A stretch of 64,000 nt of DNA from Roseococcus pinisoli (GCF_018413645.1 NZ_JAHCDA010000001.1:1054001-1118000), one strand, 5' to 3'. Counted from the first letter of the stretch, positions 23,904 through 32,926 are shown. Translations and numbers: made by a program. Notes: generated by a model from the letters alone, not told the origin.

Positions 23904-25058
23904 ATGAAATCCGCGCATCAAATGATTCTGGGAGCAGTCGCTGCGCTATTCGCGGCGGCCATGCCGGCCATGGCGCAGGCGCCCGCCGCGCCCGGCCGCG
24001 CGGCTCCCGCCCCCGCTGCGCCCGCCCCCGCGGCACCGGCGGCCCCTGCCGCGCCGGCCGCTCCCGCCGCCGCTGCCCCGGCCGCCGCCCCTGCCACGCC
24101 GGTCGTCACCGCCGCGACCCTCGATGCGATCCGTACCCGCGGCACCCTCATCTGCGGCGTCAGCACCGGCCTCTCCGGCTTCGCCCAGCCCGACAGCCAG
24201 GGCACCTGGCGCGGCTTCGACGTGGATTATTGCCGCGCCCTCGCGGTCGCGATCTTCAACGATCCGAGCAAGGTCCGCTTCGTGCCGACCACGCCGCAGG
24301 TGCGCTTCACCGCGCTGCAATCGGGCGAGGTGGATATCCTGGCCCGCAACACGACCTGGACGCTTTCCCGCGACACGTCGCTCGGTTTCGATTTCGCGGC
24401 CATCACCTTCTTTGACGGCCAGGGCTTCATGGTGAAACGAAGCCTGAACGTCCAGAACGCGGCGCAGCTCGACGGCGCCACCGTCTGCGTCCAGCCCGGC
24501 ACGACGACCGAGCAGAACCTGGCCGACTGGGCCCGCTCCATCCGAATTACCATCCGGCCCGTGGTGATCGAGCGGTTCGACGACAACATCGCCGCCTATA
24601 CCTCGGGCCGTTGTGACGCGTTCACGACCGACGTCTCGGGCCTCGCCGCCACGCGCGCCACGCAGCAGAATCCGGACGACCACGTGATCCTGCCGGACGT
24701 CATCAGCAAGGAGCCGCTCGGCCCGCTGATCCGCCATGGCGACCATCGCTTCGCCGATCTGGTCCGCTGGCTGCACTTCGGCCTGATCACGGCCGAGGAG
24801 CTCAACATCACTTCCGCCAATGTCGATCAGGCCATCGGCGGCGACGCCCGGCCCGACGCGCAGCGCCTTCTCGGCCGTACCGGCGATCTCGGCCGCATGC
24901 TCGGCGTCGACAATGCCTGGATGGCCAATGTCATCCGCAGCCTCGGCAATTACGGCGAGTTCTTCGAGCGGAACCTGACGCCGCTCGGCCTGCAGCGCGG
25001 CCGAAATGCTTTGTGGACGACGCCCGGAGGCCTGCAATACGCTCCGCCGTTCCGGTGA
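23904..25058 (+). CDS. aapJ: General L-amino acid ABC transporter substrate-binding protein (AapJ-like)
   Basis: 384 residues: signal peptide MKSAHQMILGAVAALFAAAM ending near residue 24, an unusually long Ala/Pro linker (about 26-66), then a polar amino-acid binding domain with GTLICGVSTGLSGFAQPDS, VRFVPTTPQVRFTALQSGEVD and LGRMLGVDNAWMANVIRSLGNYGE. AapJ of Rhizobium binds a broad range of L-amino acids. GGAGAAC precedes the ATG. It heads aapJQMP, with a 220-base gap holding two hairpins before aapQ. A paralogue lacking the linker, and lacking permeases beside it, is at 46669-47694. Confidence 0.92.
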   Translation: MKSAHQMILGAVAALFAAAMPAMAQAPAAPGRAAPAPAAPAPAAPAAPAAPAAPAAAAPAAAPATPVVTAATLDAIRTRGTLICGVSTGLSGFAQPDSQGTWRGFDVDYCRALAVAIFNDPSKVRFVPTTPQVRFTALQSGEVDILARNTTWTLSRDTSLGFDFAAITFFDGQGFMVKRSLNVQNAAQLDGATVCVQPGTTTEQNLADWARSIRITIRPVVIERFDDNIAAYTSGRCDAFTTDVSGLAATRATQQNPDDHVILPDVISKEPLGPLIRHGDHRFADLVRWLHFGLITAEELNITSANVDQAIGGDARPDAQRLLGRTGDLGRMLGVDNAWMANVIRSLGNYGEFFERNLTPLGLQRGRNALWTTPGGLQYAPPFR

Positions 25059-25154
25059 GATACTTAGCGGCTGGAGCACGATCCGCAGAGTTGGTAACAC
25101 CGCGGCGGTAGCCGACGCTGTCTCAGCAAGGACGGGCTCTCAGCATAGACCGGG

Positions 25155-25179
25155 CCGTGAATCATCGAGGTGATCACGG
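25155..25179 (+). other. Bulged stem-loop 1 in the aapJ-aapQ gap
   Basis: CCGTG-A-ATCA (25155-25164) pairs with TGAT-CACGG (25171-25179) around TCGAGG, with one bulged A. It lies in the non-coding gap after the binding-protein gene. Confidence 0.45.
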
Positions 25180-25192
25180 TTCGACGACCGAT

Positions 25193-25219
25193 CGGGACCG
25201 GGGCGCAAGCCCCGTCCCG
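25193..25219 (+). other. Bulged stem-loop 2 with GCAA tetraloop in the aapJ-aapQ gap
   Basis: CGGGACCGGGGC (25193-25204) pairs with GCCCCGTCCCG across a GCAA tetraloop with one bulged C. GNRA loops are very stable. No T-run follows, so it is a candidate transcript stabiliser or partial attenuator that raises AapJ over the membrane subunits. Confidence 0.55.
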
Positions 25220-25278
25220 GCACTCTTCCCGGATCGCGGAATGCCGCGCCGGATCCAACTGTGACGGGAACAGAATTC

Positions 25279-26481
25279 ATGTCAGGGGCCTCTCTCGACC
25301 CTCGCCTTCTGCGCAAGGCGCCGCCGCGACCGCTCCGCTTTTCCTGGTCGGATGAGCGGTTCCGAAACATCGTCTATCAGGTTCTCGTCGTTGCCGCCGT
25401 GCTGTCCGTCTTCGGATGGCTCTGGTCGAACACGCGCTACAACCTCGAGGTAAGGCGCATCGCCACCGGCTGGGGTTTCCTGTCGCGCGAGGCCGGCCTG
25501 CCGATCGGCGAGCACCTGATCGACTACGACCCGTCCATGACCTATTTCCGGGCGCTGCTCGTCGGCGTGCTCAACACGCTGAAGGTCGCGATCATCGGCA
25601 TCGTGCTGGCGACCATCCTGGGCACGCTCCTCGGCATCGCGCGGCTTTCGAAGAACTGGATGCTGGCGCGCTTCGCCGGCGCCTATGTCGAGATCGTGCG
25701 CGACCTGCCGCTGCTGCTGCAGCTCCTCTTCTGGTATTCGCTGCTCCAGGGCCTGCCGGGGCCACGCCAGGCCTTCAACCCCGTCACGGGGGTGTTCCTC
25801 TCGAATCGCGGCTTGAAGCTGCCCTATATCCAATGGGAATCGGCCCATAGCTGGACGCTGCTCGCCGTCGTCGTGGGCGCCGTCCTCACCTGGTTCTACC
25901 GGCGGACGGTCCGGGCCAAGCAGATGCAGGACGGCCAGATCCGGTCCATATGGCCGGCGGCGCTGCTGCTGATGGTGGGCCTGCCGCTCCTGGTCTGGGC
26001 CGCGCTCGGAGCGCCCTTCACCATCGACGTGCCGGAGCTCCGGGGCTTCAACTTCCGCGGCGGGCTCGACGTCAGTCCCGAATTCTTCGCGCTGCTGCTC
26101 GGCCTCACGCTCTACACTGCGGGTTTCATCGCGGAGATCGTGCGCGCCGGCATCCTGGCCGTCAGCCAGGGCCAGTGGGAGGCGGCGGAAGCGCTTGGCC
26201 TGTCGCGCCGGCGGGTGATGAACCTGATCGTCCTGCCCCAGGCCATGCGCGTGATCATCCCGCCGATGACGAGCCAGTTCCTCAACATCACGAAGAACTC
26301 GTCCCTCGCCGTCGCCATCGGTTACCAGGACATCGTCAGCATCGCGAACACCACGCTGAACCAGACCGGTCAGGCCATCGAGGGCATCGCCATCATCATG
26401 CTTGTCTATCTGACGATCAGCCTGTCGATCAGCCTCTTCATGAACTGGTACAATAAACGCATCGCCCTGGTGGAACGGTGA
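25279..26481 (+). CDS. aapQ: General L-amino acid ABC transporter permease AapQ
   Basis: 400-residue polar-amino-acid permease. The first helix follows a basic N-terminus (SWSDERFRNIVYQVLVVAAV), FRALLVGVLNTLKVAIIGIVLATI is the core start, and the EAA loop is QWEAAEALGLSRRRVMNLIVLPQAMRVIIPP. The long insertion between helices, with VELPLLLQLLFWYS-like EIVRDLPLLLQLLFWYS upstream, is characteristic of AapQ. GTG 25261 would add six residues; ATG 25279 is chosen. Followed 10 bases later by aapM, so the two are co-translated. Confidence 0.93.
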   Translation: MSGASLDPRLLRKAPPRPLRFSWSDERFRNIVYQVLVVAAVLSVFGWLWSNTRYNLEVRRIATGWGFLSREAGLPIGEHLIDYDPSMTYFRALLVGVLNTLKVAIIGIVLATILGTLLGIARLSKNWMLARFAGAYVEIVRDLPLLLQLLFWYSLLQGLPGPRQAFNPVTGVFLSNRGLKLPYIQWESAHSWTLLAVVVGAVLTWFYRRTVRAKQMQDGQIRSIWPAALLLMVGLPLLVWAALGAPFTIDVPELRGFNFRGGLDVSPEFFALLLGLTLYTAGFIAEIVRAGILAVSQGQWEAAEALGLSRRRVMNLIVLPQAMRVIIPPMTSQFLNITKNSSLAVAIGYQDIVSIANTTLNQTGQAIEGIAIIMLVYLTISLSISLFMNWYNKRIALVER

Positions 26482-26491
26482 GGAGCTGAAC

Positions 26492-27634
26492 ATGAGCGAT
26501 CTCGCCGCCGGCGGCACGCCCGCCGTCCCGACCGTCCCCCGCCGCGCGCCGATCACCATGATCGGCCCCGTGGCCTGGGCACGCGCGAACCTCTTCAATA
26601 ACTGGTGGTCCAGCGCCATCACGCTGGCCATGATCTACCTGCTGGTGAAGGTGGCCGTCAGCTTCGTGAGCTGGGCCTTCATCAACGCCATCTGGGTGGT
26701 GCCGGTGAGCCCGGCGGGCGTCGCCAATACCGAGGCCTGCCGCGCCATCGCCGGCGTGGGCGCCTGCTGGGCGGTCATCACCGAGAAGCACCGCTTCATC
26801 CTCTTCGGCACCTATCCCTACGAGCAGCACTGGCGTCCGGCCATCGTCTGTCTGCTCTTCATCGGCCTCTACGTCGTCTCGGCGATGCGGCGCTTCTGGC
26901 GCTGGGAGCTGGCGCTGGTCTGGATCGCGGTGCTGACGCTGATCGGCGTGCTGATGTGGGGCGGCATCCTCGGCCTTTCCTATGTGCCGCAGGAGCGCTG
27001 GGGTGGCCTGCCCATCACGCTCATCCTCGCCACCTTCGGCCTGGCCTTCGCCTTCCCGCTGGCGATCTTGGTCGCGCTGGGCCGGCGGTCGAAGCTGCCG
27101 GCGATCAAGGCGCTGTGCGTTCTCTATGTCGAGCTGATCCGCGGCGTGCCGCTGATCTCCCTGCTCTTCATGGCCAGCGTGATGTTCCCGCTGTTCCTTC
27201 CGGAAGGGTTGAACATCGACAAGCTGCTGCGCGCCCAGGTCGCCATCATCCTTTTCGCCGGCGCCTATCTGGCCGAGGTGGTGCGGGCGGGCCTGCAGGC
27301 CCTGCCGCGCGGACAGTACGAGGCCGCGGACGCGCTCGGCCTCAGCTACTGGCACAAGACGGGGCTCATCATCCTGCCCCAGGCGCTGCGCCTCGTGATC
27401 CCGCCGCTGGTGAACACCTTCATCGGCTTCTTCAAGGACACGTCGCTGGTGCTCATCATCGGCATCTTCGACCTGCTGACGGCCGGCAAGACGGCCATCA
27501 TCGAACCCGCCTGGCAGGGCTTCGGCGTCGAGGTCTACATCACGCTGGGTGTGATCTACTTCGTCTTCTGCTTCGCGATGTCGAAGTACAGCTCGGGCCT
27601 GGAGGCGGAATTCAACCGCCATCGCCGCCGATGA
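26492..27634 (+). CDS. aapM: General L-amino acid ABC transporter permease AapM
   Basis: 380-residue second permease. The N-terminus contains WARANLFNNWWSSAITLAM, typical of AapM, then a long periplasmic insert and core helices with LYVELIRGVPLISLLFMASVMFPLF. The EAA loop is QYEAADALGLSYWHKTGLIILPQALRLVIPP. It pairs with AapQ; the ATPase gene follows after 66 bases. GAGGAGCTGAAC before the ATG is a good ribosome-binding site. Confidence 0.93.
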   Translation: MSDLAAGGTPAVPTVPRRAPITMIGPVAWARANLFNNWWSSAITLAMIYLLVKVAVSFVSWAFINAIWVVPVSPAGVANTEACRAIAGVGACWAVITEKHRFILFGTYPYEQHWRPAIVCLLFIGLYVVSAMRRFWRWELALVWIAVLTLIGVLMWGGILGLSYVPQERWGGLPITLILATFGLAFAFPLAILVALGRRSKLPAIKALCVLYVELIRGVPLISLLFMASVMFPLFLPEGLNIDKLLRAQVAIILFAGAYLAEVVRAGLQALPRGQYEAADALGLSYWHKTGLIILPQALRLVIPPLVNTFIGFFKDTSLVLIIGIFDLLTAGKTAIIEPAWQGFGVEVYITLGVIYFVFCFAMSKYSSGLEAEFNRHRRR

Positions 27635-27700
27635 GCGTTCTTCCTCGAAACCCAGGCTCTCCCTCCTGTCGCGCCCTATCCTCTTCGGAGAACGTGATCC

Positions 27701-28480
27701 ATGTCGGCTGCTGAAACCGTTGCCTCCTCCGTCCGCAAGGGCGTCCCCGCCATCACCCTGGCGGGCGTGAACAAGTGGTTCGGCGCCCTGCACGTGCTGC
27801 GTGACGTGAATCTCGAAGTGGCGATGGGCGAGCGCGTCGTGGTCTGCGGCCCCTCGGGCTCGGGCAAGTCGACGCTGATCCGCTGCATCAACCGGCTGGA
27901 GGAGCACCAGGAGGGGCAGATCATCGTGGACGGCAAGGAGCTGTCCAACGATATCCGCAGCCTGGACGCCATCCGCCGCGAGGTCGGCATGGTGTTCCAG
28001 AGTTTCAACCTGTTCCCCCATCTCACGATCCTGGAGAACTGCACCCTCGCCCCCATCTGGGTCCGCAAGATGCCCAAGAAGGAGGCGGAGGCGCTGGCCA
28101 TGGAATATCTGGAGCGCGTGCGCATCCCTGAGCAGGCGGGTAAGTATCCCGGCCAGCTCTCGGGCGGGCAGCAGCAACGCGTGGCCATTGCCCGGGCGCT
28201 CTGCATGAAGCCGAAGATCATGCTCTTCGACGAGCCGACCTCGGCGCTCGACCCCGAGATGATCAAGGAGGTGCTGGACACCATGGTCATGCTCGCCGAG
28301 ACGGGCATGACCATGATCTGCGTGACCCACGAGATGGGCTTCGCCCGGACCGTGGCCGACCGGGTGGTCTTCATGGACCGCGGCGAGATCGTGGAGCAGG
28401 GCGTGCCGGAGGAGCTCTTCGCGAATCCCCGGACGGACCGCCTGAAGACCTTCCTCAGCCAGATCCTCAGGGGTCACTGA
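27701..28480 (+). CDS. aapP: Amino acid ABC transporter ATP-binding protein AapP
   Basis: 259-residue ATPase of the polar amino acid class. Walker A is GPSGSGKST, the Q-loop [16 protein letters not shown], the signature [15 protein letters not shown], Walker [16 protein letters not shown], and the switch His is in CVTHEMGFA. It completes the aapJQMP set and energises AapQ/AapM. CTTCGGAGAACG upstream of the ATG provides the ribosome-binding site. Confidence 0.94.
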   Translation: MSAAETVASSVRKGVPAITLAGVNKWFGALHVLRDVNLEVAMGERVVVCGPSGSGKSTLIRCINRLEEHQEGQIIVDGKELSNDIRSLDAIRREVGMVFQSFNLFPHLTILENCTLAPIWVRKMPKKEAEALAMEYLERVRIPEQAGKYPGQLSGGQQQRVAIARALCMKPKIMLFDEPTSALDPEMIKEVLDTMVMLAETGMTMICVTHEMGFARTVADRVVFMDRGEIVEQGVPEELFANPRTDRLKTFLSQILRGH

Positions 28481-28569
28481 GCCTCCGGTCTGGATGGCTG
28501 CCCTGACATGCGAAAGCTGTTAAGGAGGGAGGGGACAGATATCGCGCCCCCCCTCGCCAAGGCCCGTCA

Positions 28570-30453
28570 TTGACCTCCTCCTCGTCTTCCTCCGAGAAGC
28601 TCACGGCCGCCTCCATGCTGGGGGTCCTGGGCGTCGTCTATGGCGATATCGGGACCTCGCCCCTCTACGCGCTGAAGGCGGCCCTGCTGCACTTCGACGA
28701 GGGGGGCATCGAGCGGTGGGAGATCCTGGGGATCCTCTCGCTGATCTTCTGGTCGCTGATGCTGACGGTCACGCTGAAATACGTGATCTTCGTCATGCGG
28801 GCCGACAACAAGGGCGAGGGCGGGATCATGGCGCTGATGGCGCTGGCCCAGCGCTCCGCGACGACGGAGCGCGGGCGCTTCGTCATCGCGCTGATCGGCA
28901 TCGCCGGCGCCGCGCTTTTCCTGGGCGACGGCATGATCACCCCGGCCATCTCCGTGCTCTCGGCGGTCGAGGGCCTCGAGGTGGTCGAGCCCGCCTTCAA
29001 GGAATTCGTGATTCCCATCACGCTGGGCGTGCTGGTGGCGCTCTTCCTCATCCAGTATCGCGGGACGGGCAGCATGGGCCGGGTCTTCGGCCCCATCTGC
29101 GCGGCCTGGTTCGGCACGATCGGGCTGCTGGGGCTGATCGAGATCTTCGACAATCCGGAGGTCTTCGCCGCGCTCTCGCCCTGGCCGGCCATCCAGTTCT
29201 GCATCCACTACCATCTGGCCGCCTTCGTCGCGATGGGCGCCGTGGTGCTGGCGGTGACGGGGGCCGAGGCACTCTATGCCGATATGGGCCATTTCGGCCG
29301 CCGGCCGATCCGCCTGGTCTGGCTGTTCTTCGTGCTGCCGGCCCTGGCGCTCAACTATTTCGGCCAGGGCGCGCTGCTGCTCCAGCGGCCGGAAGCGATC
29401 TCCAATCCCTTCTTCCTGCTCTCGCCGGAATGGTTCAGGCCCTTCCTGGTGGTGCTGGCGACGGCGGCCACCATCATCGCCAGCCAGGCGATGATCTCGG
29501 GCGCCTATTCCATCGCCCGTCAGAGCGTGCAGCTCGGCTTCGCCCCGCGGCTCGAGGTCGTGCACACCAGCGCGACCGAGGAGGGGCAGATCTACATGCC
29601 CCAGGTGAACCTGGCCCTGCTTATCGGCGTCGTGATCCTGGTCCTCGAGTTCAAGACGAGCGACAGCCTCGCCGCCGCCTATGGCCTCGCGGTCACCGGC
29701 ACCTTCCTCTGCACGACGATGCTGGCGCTGCTGGTCTTCCGCCGGCAGTTCGGCTGGCACTGGGCGCTGGTGGCGCTGGTCTTCATCCCGCTGCTGATGC
29801 TCGACCTGAGCTACTTCGCCGCGACCCTCCTCAAGATTCCGGAGGGCGGCTACGTGCCGGTCGTCATCGGCGCCGCGACCTTCACCATGATGCTGACCTG
29901 GTATCGTGGCCGGCAGCTGCTCTTCGCCCGCTTCCGGCAGGACAGCCTGCCGCTGAAGTCCTTCCTGGCGCGGCTGCCGCAGTCGCGCACCACGCGGGTG
30001 CCCGGCATCGCCGTCTTCATGACCGGCCAGGCCGACTATCTGCCCGGCGCCCTGCTGCACAACCTCAAGCACAACAAGGTGCTGCATGAGCGCGTGCTCT
30101 TCGTGACCGTGCGCAACGAGGACGTCCCGAATGTCGGCCCCGAGCGCCGGGCCGAGGTGACGGATCTGGGCGGGGACATCCACCGGATCATCCTCTGCTA
30201 CGGCTTCCAGGAGAGCCCCAATATCCCGCGCGAGCTGGAGCGGCTGGCGGCGGAGGGGCTCATCGTGTTCGAACCCATGCAGACGAGCTACTTCCTCGGC
30301 CGTGAGACGATCGTGGCCGCCACCGTGCCGAAGATGGCCCGCTGGCAGCAGTGGCTCTTCACCTTCCTCAGCCGGAATTCCGTGCCCGCCACGGAATTCT
30401 TCAAGATCCCCTCCGACCGTGTGGTCGAACTAGGTGTGCGCGTCGCGATCTGA
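28570..30453 (+). CDS. kup: Potassium transporter Kup
   Basis: Low-affinity K+ uptake protein, KUP/HAK/KT family, 627 residues, normal length. Family marks at the N-terminus are [16 protein letters not shown] and [17 protein letters not shown] with [15 protein letters not shown]; twelve hydrophobic helices follow, then a cytoplasmic domain of about 170 residues. The start is TTG 28570 with only a weak upstream purine run. The next in-frame ATG (28615) would cut close to the GDIG motif. Its stop overlaps the plsC start (TGATG). Confidence 0.94.
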   Translation: MTSSSSSSEKLTAASMLGVLGVVYGDIGTSPLYALKAALLHFDEGGIERWEILGILSLIFWSLMLTVTLKYVIFVMRADNKGEGGIMALMALAQRSATTERGRFVIALIGIAGAALFLGDGMITPAISVLSAVEGLEVVEPAFKEFVIPITLGVLVALFLIQYRGTGSMGRVFGPICAAWFGTIGLLGLIEIFDNPEVFAALSPWPAIQFCIHYHLAAFVAMGAVVLAVTGAEALYADMGHFGRRPIRLVWLFFVLPALALNYFGQGALLLQRPEAISNPFFLLSPEWFRPFLVVLATAATIIASQAMISGAYSIARQSVQLGFAPRLEVVHTSATEEGQIYMPQVNLALLIGVVILVLEFKTSDSLAAAYGLAVTGTFLCTTMLALLVFRRQFGWHWALVALVFIPLLMLDLSYFAATLLKIPEGGYVPVVIGAATFTMMLTWYRGRQLLFARFRQDSLPLKSFLARLPQSRTTRVPGIAVFMTGQADYLPGALLHNLKHNKVLHERVLFVTVRNEDVPNVGPERRAEVTDLGGDIHRIILCYGFQESPNIPRELERLAAEGLIVFEPMQTSYFLGRETIVAATVPKMARWQQWLFTFLSRNSVPATEFFKIPSDRVVELGVRVAI

Positions 30454-31169
30454 TGTCTGTGTTGCTGCTTCGATCCCTGCTGTTCAACGTCGCCTTCTTC
30501 GGACTGGGCGCCTTCTTCATGGTGCTCGGCGTGCCGCTGCTGCTCGGGCCGCGCCGATTGCAGCGCCGGGCGATGCGGGGCATGGCCCAATGCCTCGTCT
30601 GGACGCTGTGCCGGACGATCGGCGTCACCCTCCGCGTCACGGGCAGCGAGCATCTGCCCACCCAGGGGGCGGCGCTGATCGCCGCCAAGCACCAGTCGGC
30701 CTTCGACACGCTGATCTGGTTCACGCTGGTGCCGGACGTCGCCTATGTGATGAAGAAGGAGCTCTTCCTCCTTCCCTTCTACGGCTGGTTCGCGCGCCGG
30801 GCGCCGATGATCGGCGTGGACCGTTCGGCCGGCGGCAAGGCCATGCGGCAGATGATGCGCGACGCGCGGGAGGTGGCGCGCGAGGAACGCCAGATCGTGA
30901 TCTTCCCGGAGGGCACCCGGACCGCGCCGGGCCAGCGCATTCCGTACCAGCCGGGGGTCGTGGCCCTGGCCTCGTCGCTGAACCTTCCCGTGATCCCAGT
31001 CGCCACCAATTCGGGGCGGATCTGGGGGCGGCGCAACTTCCTCAAGCGCCCGGGCACGCTCGAGGTGCGCGTGCTTCCGCCGCTCACGGTCGCGCGCGGG
31101 GAGCTTCTGGCTAGGCTGGAGCAGGTGATCGAGACGGAGCAGCTGGAGCTGGAGGGTGCCGGCCGCTGA
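30453..31169 (+). CDS. Lysophospholipid/lyso-ornithine-lipid acyltransferase, PlsC family
   Basis: 238 residues. An N-terminal membrane helix (LLRSLLFNVAFFGLGAFFM) is followed by the HX4D box in KHQSAFDTL, then KKELFLLPFYGW and FPEGTRTAPGQ. It is coupled to kup by TGATG. The facing gene is olsB, whose product makes lyso-ornithine lipid; the second acylation is done by OlsA, a PlsC-type enzyme. So this gene could be OlsA or the housekeeping 1-acylglycerol-3-phosphate acyltransferase, and sequence alone does not decide. A second PlsC-type gene is at 12766-13371. Confidence 0.88.
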   Translation: MSVLLLRSLLFNVAFFGLGAFFMVLGVPLLLGPRRLQRRAMRGMAQCLVWTLCRTIGVTLRVTGSEHLPTQGAALIAAKHQSAFDTLIWFTLVPDVAYVMKKELFLLPFYGWFARRAPMIGVDRSAGGKAMRQMMRDAREVAREERQIVIFPEGTRTAPGQRIPYQPGVVALASSLNLPVIPVATNSGRIWGRRNFLKRPGTLEVRVLPPLTVARGELLARLEQVIETEQLELEGAGR

Positions 31170-31180
31170 GGCGGCTCAGC
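31165..31180. terminator. Palindrome spanning both stop codons of converging plsC and olsB
   Basis: GCTGAG-GCGG-CTCAGC is a perfect 6-base stem with tetraloop. The left arm contains the TGA of the plus-strand gene and the right arm contains the TGA of the minus-strand gene. GGCCG/CGGCC pairs can extend it outward with a small bulge. It is a candidate bidirectional 3'-end structure, without T-runs. Confidence 0.45.
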
Positions 31181-31988
31181 TCCCGGCCGCTTCCCAGCCC
31201 GCCTTGCGCTCGTAGTGCTTGTAGTACTTGTCGGTGACCTGGTCGGTCATCACCACGATGGCGACATCGGTGGTGTTGAACTGCGGGTCGAGCACGGCGC
31301 CGTCGCCTACGAAGCCGCCGAGCCGCAGATAGCCCTTGATGAGCGGCGGCAGTGACATCAGCGCCGCCTTGGCGTCGTAGCTGCCGCGCGGCAGCCGGTC
31401 CATCGACTTGTAGCGGGAGTCCAGCGCGCGCGGGCAGAGGTTCGGCGGCGCCTGGTGGTGATGCGCGAGGTAGGAGAGCTGCGCCGCATTGGCGTCGAGA
31501 TCGAGGCCCTGCAGGCTCGCGCAGCCGAACATCAGCGCGATCTTGTGATTGAACACATAGGCGGCGATGCCCTGCCACAGCAGCTGCAGCGTGCCGCGCG
31601 TGCGATAGGCGACATCGGTGCAGGAGCGCCCGAGCTCCAGGATGCCGCCAGGATAGTTAAGAATATTGGTGATGTCGTATTCGTCGGCCGAATAGAACTG
31701 GCCGATGCGCTCGGCCGCCTGGCGGCGGATCAGGCGATAGGTGCCGACCACGCTTTCCGGGCCCTCGCCGCGGTCGTGATCGACGACGAGGAGATGGTCG
31801 GCAACGACGTCATAGGCATCGGCGTCGAGGCGGCTGGCCAGCGTCGCCGCGTCGGGGTTGGCGCCCATTTCCTCGTAGAAGACCCGGTAGCGCAGGGCCT
31901 GGGCGGCGGTCACCTCCCAGTCCTGGTCCGCGACGCGGACGCCGAGATTGCCGGAACGCAGTTCCGCGAAAGGCTGCGGCCCGGTCAT
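31176..31988 (-). CDS. olsB: L-ornithine N-alpha-acyltransferase OlsB (GNAT-like)
   Basis: Transfers a 3-hydroxyacyl group from acyl carrier protein to ornithine, giving lyso-ornithine lipid, a phosphorus-free membrane lipid. 270 residues. Conserved family phrases are LRYRVFYEEMGA, DHLLVVD, VGTYRL, ELGRSC, LLWQGIAAYV, MFGCAS, LPPLIKGYLRLGGFVGDGAV and FNTTDVAIV. Start ATG overlaps the fur-family stop by 4 bases (ATGA), so it is translated with the regulator. OlsA would be the partner; the facing plsC-type gene is a candidate. Ornithine lipids are usually induced by phosphate limitation, but here the gene sits behind two regulators. Confidence 0.9.
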   Translation of the reverse strand: MTGPQPFAELRSGNLGVRVADQDWEVTAAQALRYRVFYEEMGANPDAATLASRLDADAYDVVADHLLVVDHDRGEGPESVVGTYRLIRRQAAERIGQFYSADEYDITNILNYPGGILELGRSCTDVAYRTRGTLQLLWQGIAAYVFNHKIALMFGCASLQGLDLDANAAQLSYLAHHHQAPPNLCPRALDSRYKSMDRLPRGSYDAKAALMSLPPLIKGYLRLGGFVGDGAVLDPQFNTTDVAIVVMTDQVTDKYYKHYERKAGWEAAGS

Positions 31989-32479
31989 TTGCGCCGGGCG
32001 TTCCGCGCGGCTGCGGGGTCCGTCGCGGCGGGCGCCGCCTTGCGCCCGAAGATCTCGAGGCGAAGCTGGACGAGCTCGAAGCCGAGGCGCGCCGCGATCT
32101 CGCGCGCCAGCGCGTCGTGCTCGGCATCCTGGAATTCAATCACGCTGCCGGTATCCACGTCGATGAGGTGGTGATGGATGCCTCGATCGGCGGGGTCGAA
32201 TCGGGCCCGGCCGCCGCCGAAGTCGCGGCGCTCCAGGATGCCCTTTTCTTCCAGGAGGCGGACGGTCCGATAGACCGTCGCCACCGAAACGCGGCTGTCG
32301 AGGGCCACGGCCCGACGGTAGAGCTCCTCTACGTCGGGGTGGTCCTCGCTCTCGGAAAGGACGCGCGCAATGAGGCGCCGCTGACCTGTCATTTTCAGGC
32401 CGCGCTCGACGCACATGCGCTCGATGCGGGATGCCGCTTCGAGAATGGCTCGGCCCCCTCTACCTGCCGTCACCGTCAC
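31985..32479 (-). CDS. Fur family transcriptional regulator (alphaproteobacterial Fur/Mur/Irr type)
   Basis: 164-residue metal-responsive repressor. The winged helix has the family's recognition helix VSVATVYRTVRLLEEKGI. The HHH at 102-104 and the E/H residues that follow (IEFQDAEHDAL) form the sensing site. The structural zinc CxxC of E. coli Fur is replaced by D107 and T110 (HHHLIDVDTG), as in several alphaproteobacterial Fur/Mur proteins. GTG 32479 is used; ATG at 32416 is an alternative. It lies between mucR (15-base gap) and olsB (4-base overlap). Whether it senses iron, manganese or haem is open. Confidence 0.9.
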   Translation of the reverse strand: MTVTAGRGGRAILEAASRIERMCVERGLKMTGQRRLIARVLSESEDHPDVEELYRRAVALDSRVSVATVYRTVRLLEEKGILERRDFGGGRARFDPADRGIHHHLIDVDTGSVIEFQDAEHDALAREIAARLGFELVQLRLEIFGRKAAPAATDPAAARNARRK

Positions 32480-32494
32480 ACCATTGTGACGGGG

Positions 32495-32926
32495 TTAGTT
32501 CTTAGCAGGCTGATCGCCCTTGCGCGACTGGGTACCGAGACCGATCTGCTTGGCGAGCGAGGAACGGTGCTTGGCGTAGTTCGGGGCCACCATCGGATAG
32601 TCGGGCGGGAGGCCCCACTTGTCGCGATACTGGTCCGGCGTCATCCCGTAGGAGGTCTGCAGGTGGCGCTTCAGCATCTTGAGCTTTTTGCCGTCCTCGA
32701 GGCAGATCAGATAGTCCGGCGTCACGGACTTCTTGACCGGAACGGCGGGCATCTTCTTCTCGACCTCGGTACGGACAGGCGCAGAACCGAGCGAGGAAAG
32801 CGTACGATGGACCTCGACGATCAGACCGGAGAGATCGTTCACAGACACCGGATTGTTCGACACATGTGCCGAGACGATTTCCGCGGTCAGACCCAAAAGA
32901 TCGCCGGCGGAAGAGCTGTCTGACAT
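32495..32926 (-). CDS. MucR/Ros family transcriptional regulator
   Basis: 143 residues from ATG 32926, for which AGGATC is well placed; an ATG at 32944 is less likely. The C-terminal domain has the family block YLICLEDGKKLKMLKRHL followed by GMTPDQYRDKWGLPPDYPMV and APNYAKHRSSLAKQIGLG. Zinc ligands would be C75, D78 and H88; the usual fourth His position is Ser92, so metal binding may be weak or absent, as reported for some Mesorhizobium homologues. MucR proteins bind AT-rich DNA and silence or control exopolysaccharide and surface genes. First gene of the run mucR-fur-olsB; divergent from the TusA-like gene. Confidence 0.92.
   Translation of the reverse strand: MSDSSSAGDLLGLTAEIVSAHVSNNPVSVNDLSGLIVEVHRTLSSLGSAPVRTEVEKKMPAVPVKKSVTPDYLICLEDGKKLKMLKRHLQTSYGMTPDQYRDKWGLPPDYPMVAPNYAKHRSSLAKQIGLGTQSRKGDQPAKN

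Noticed and set aside
24000-24110. GC-rich repeated gccccc/gccgcc stretch as a DNA repeat element
   Set aside because: It is the codon run of the Ala/Pro linker of AapJ, in frame with the rest of the gene.
30266-30285. GTTCGAACCC resembling a tRNA T-loop
   Set aside because: Lies inside the kup coding sequence with no acceptor stem or anticodon arm around it.
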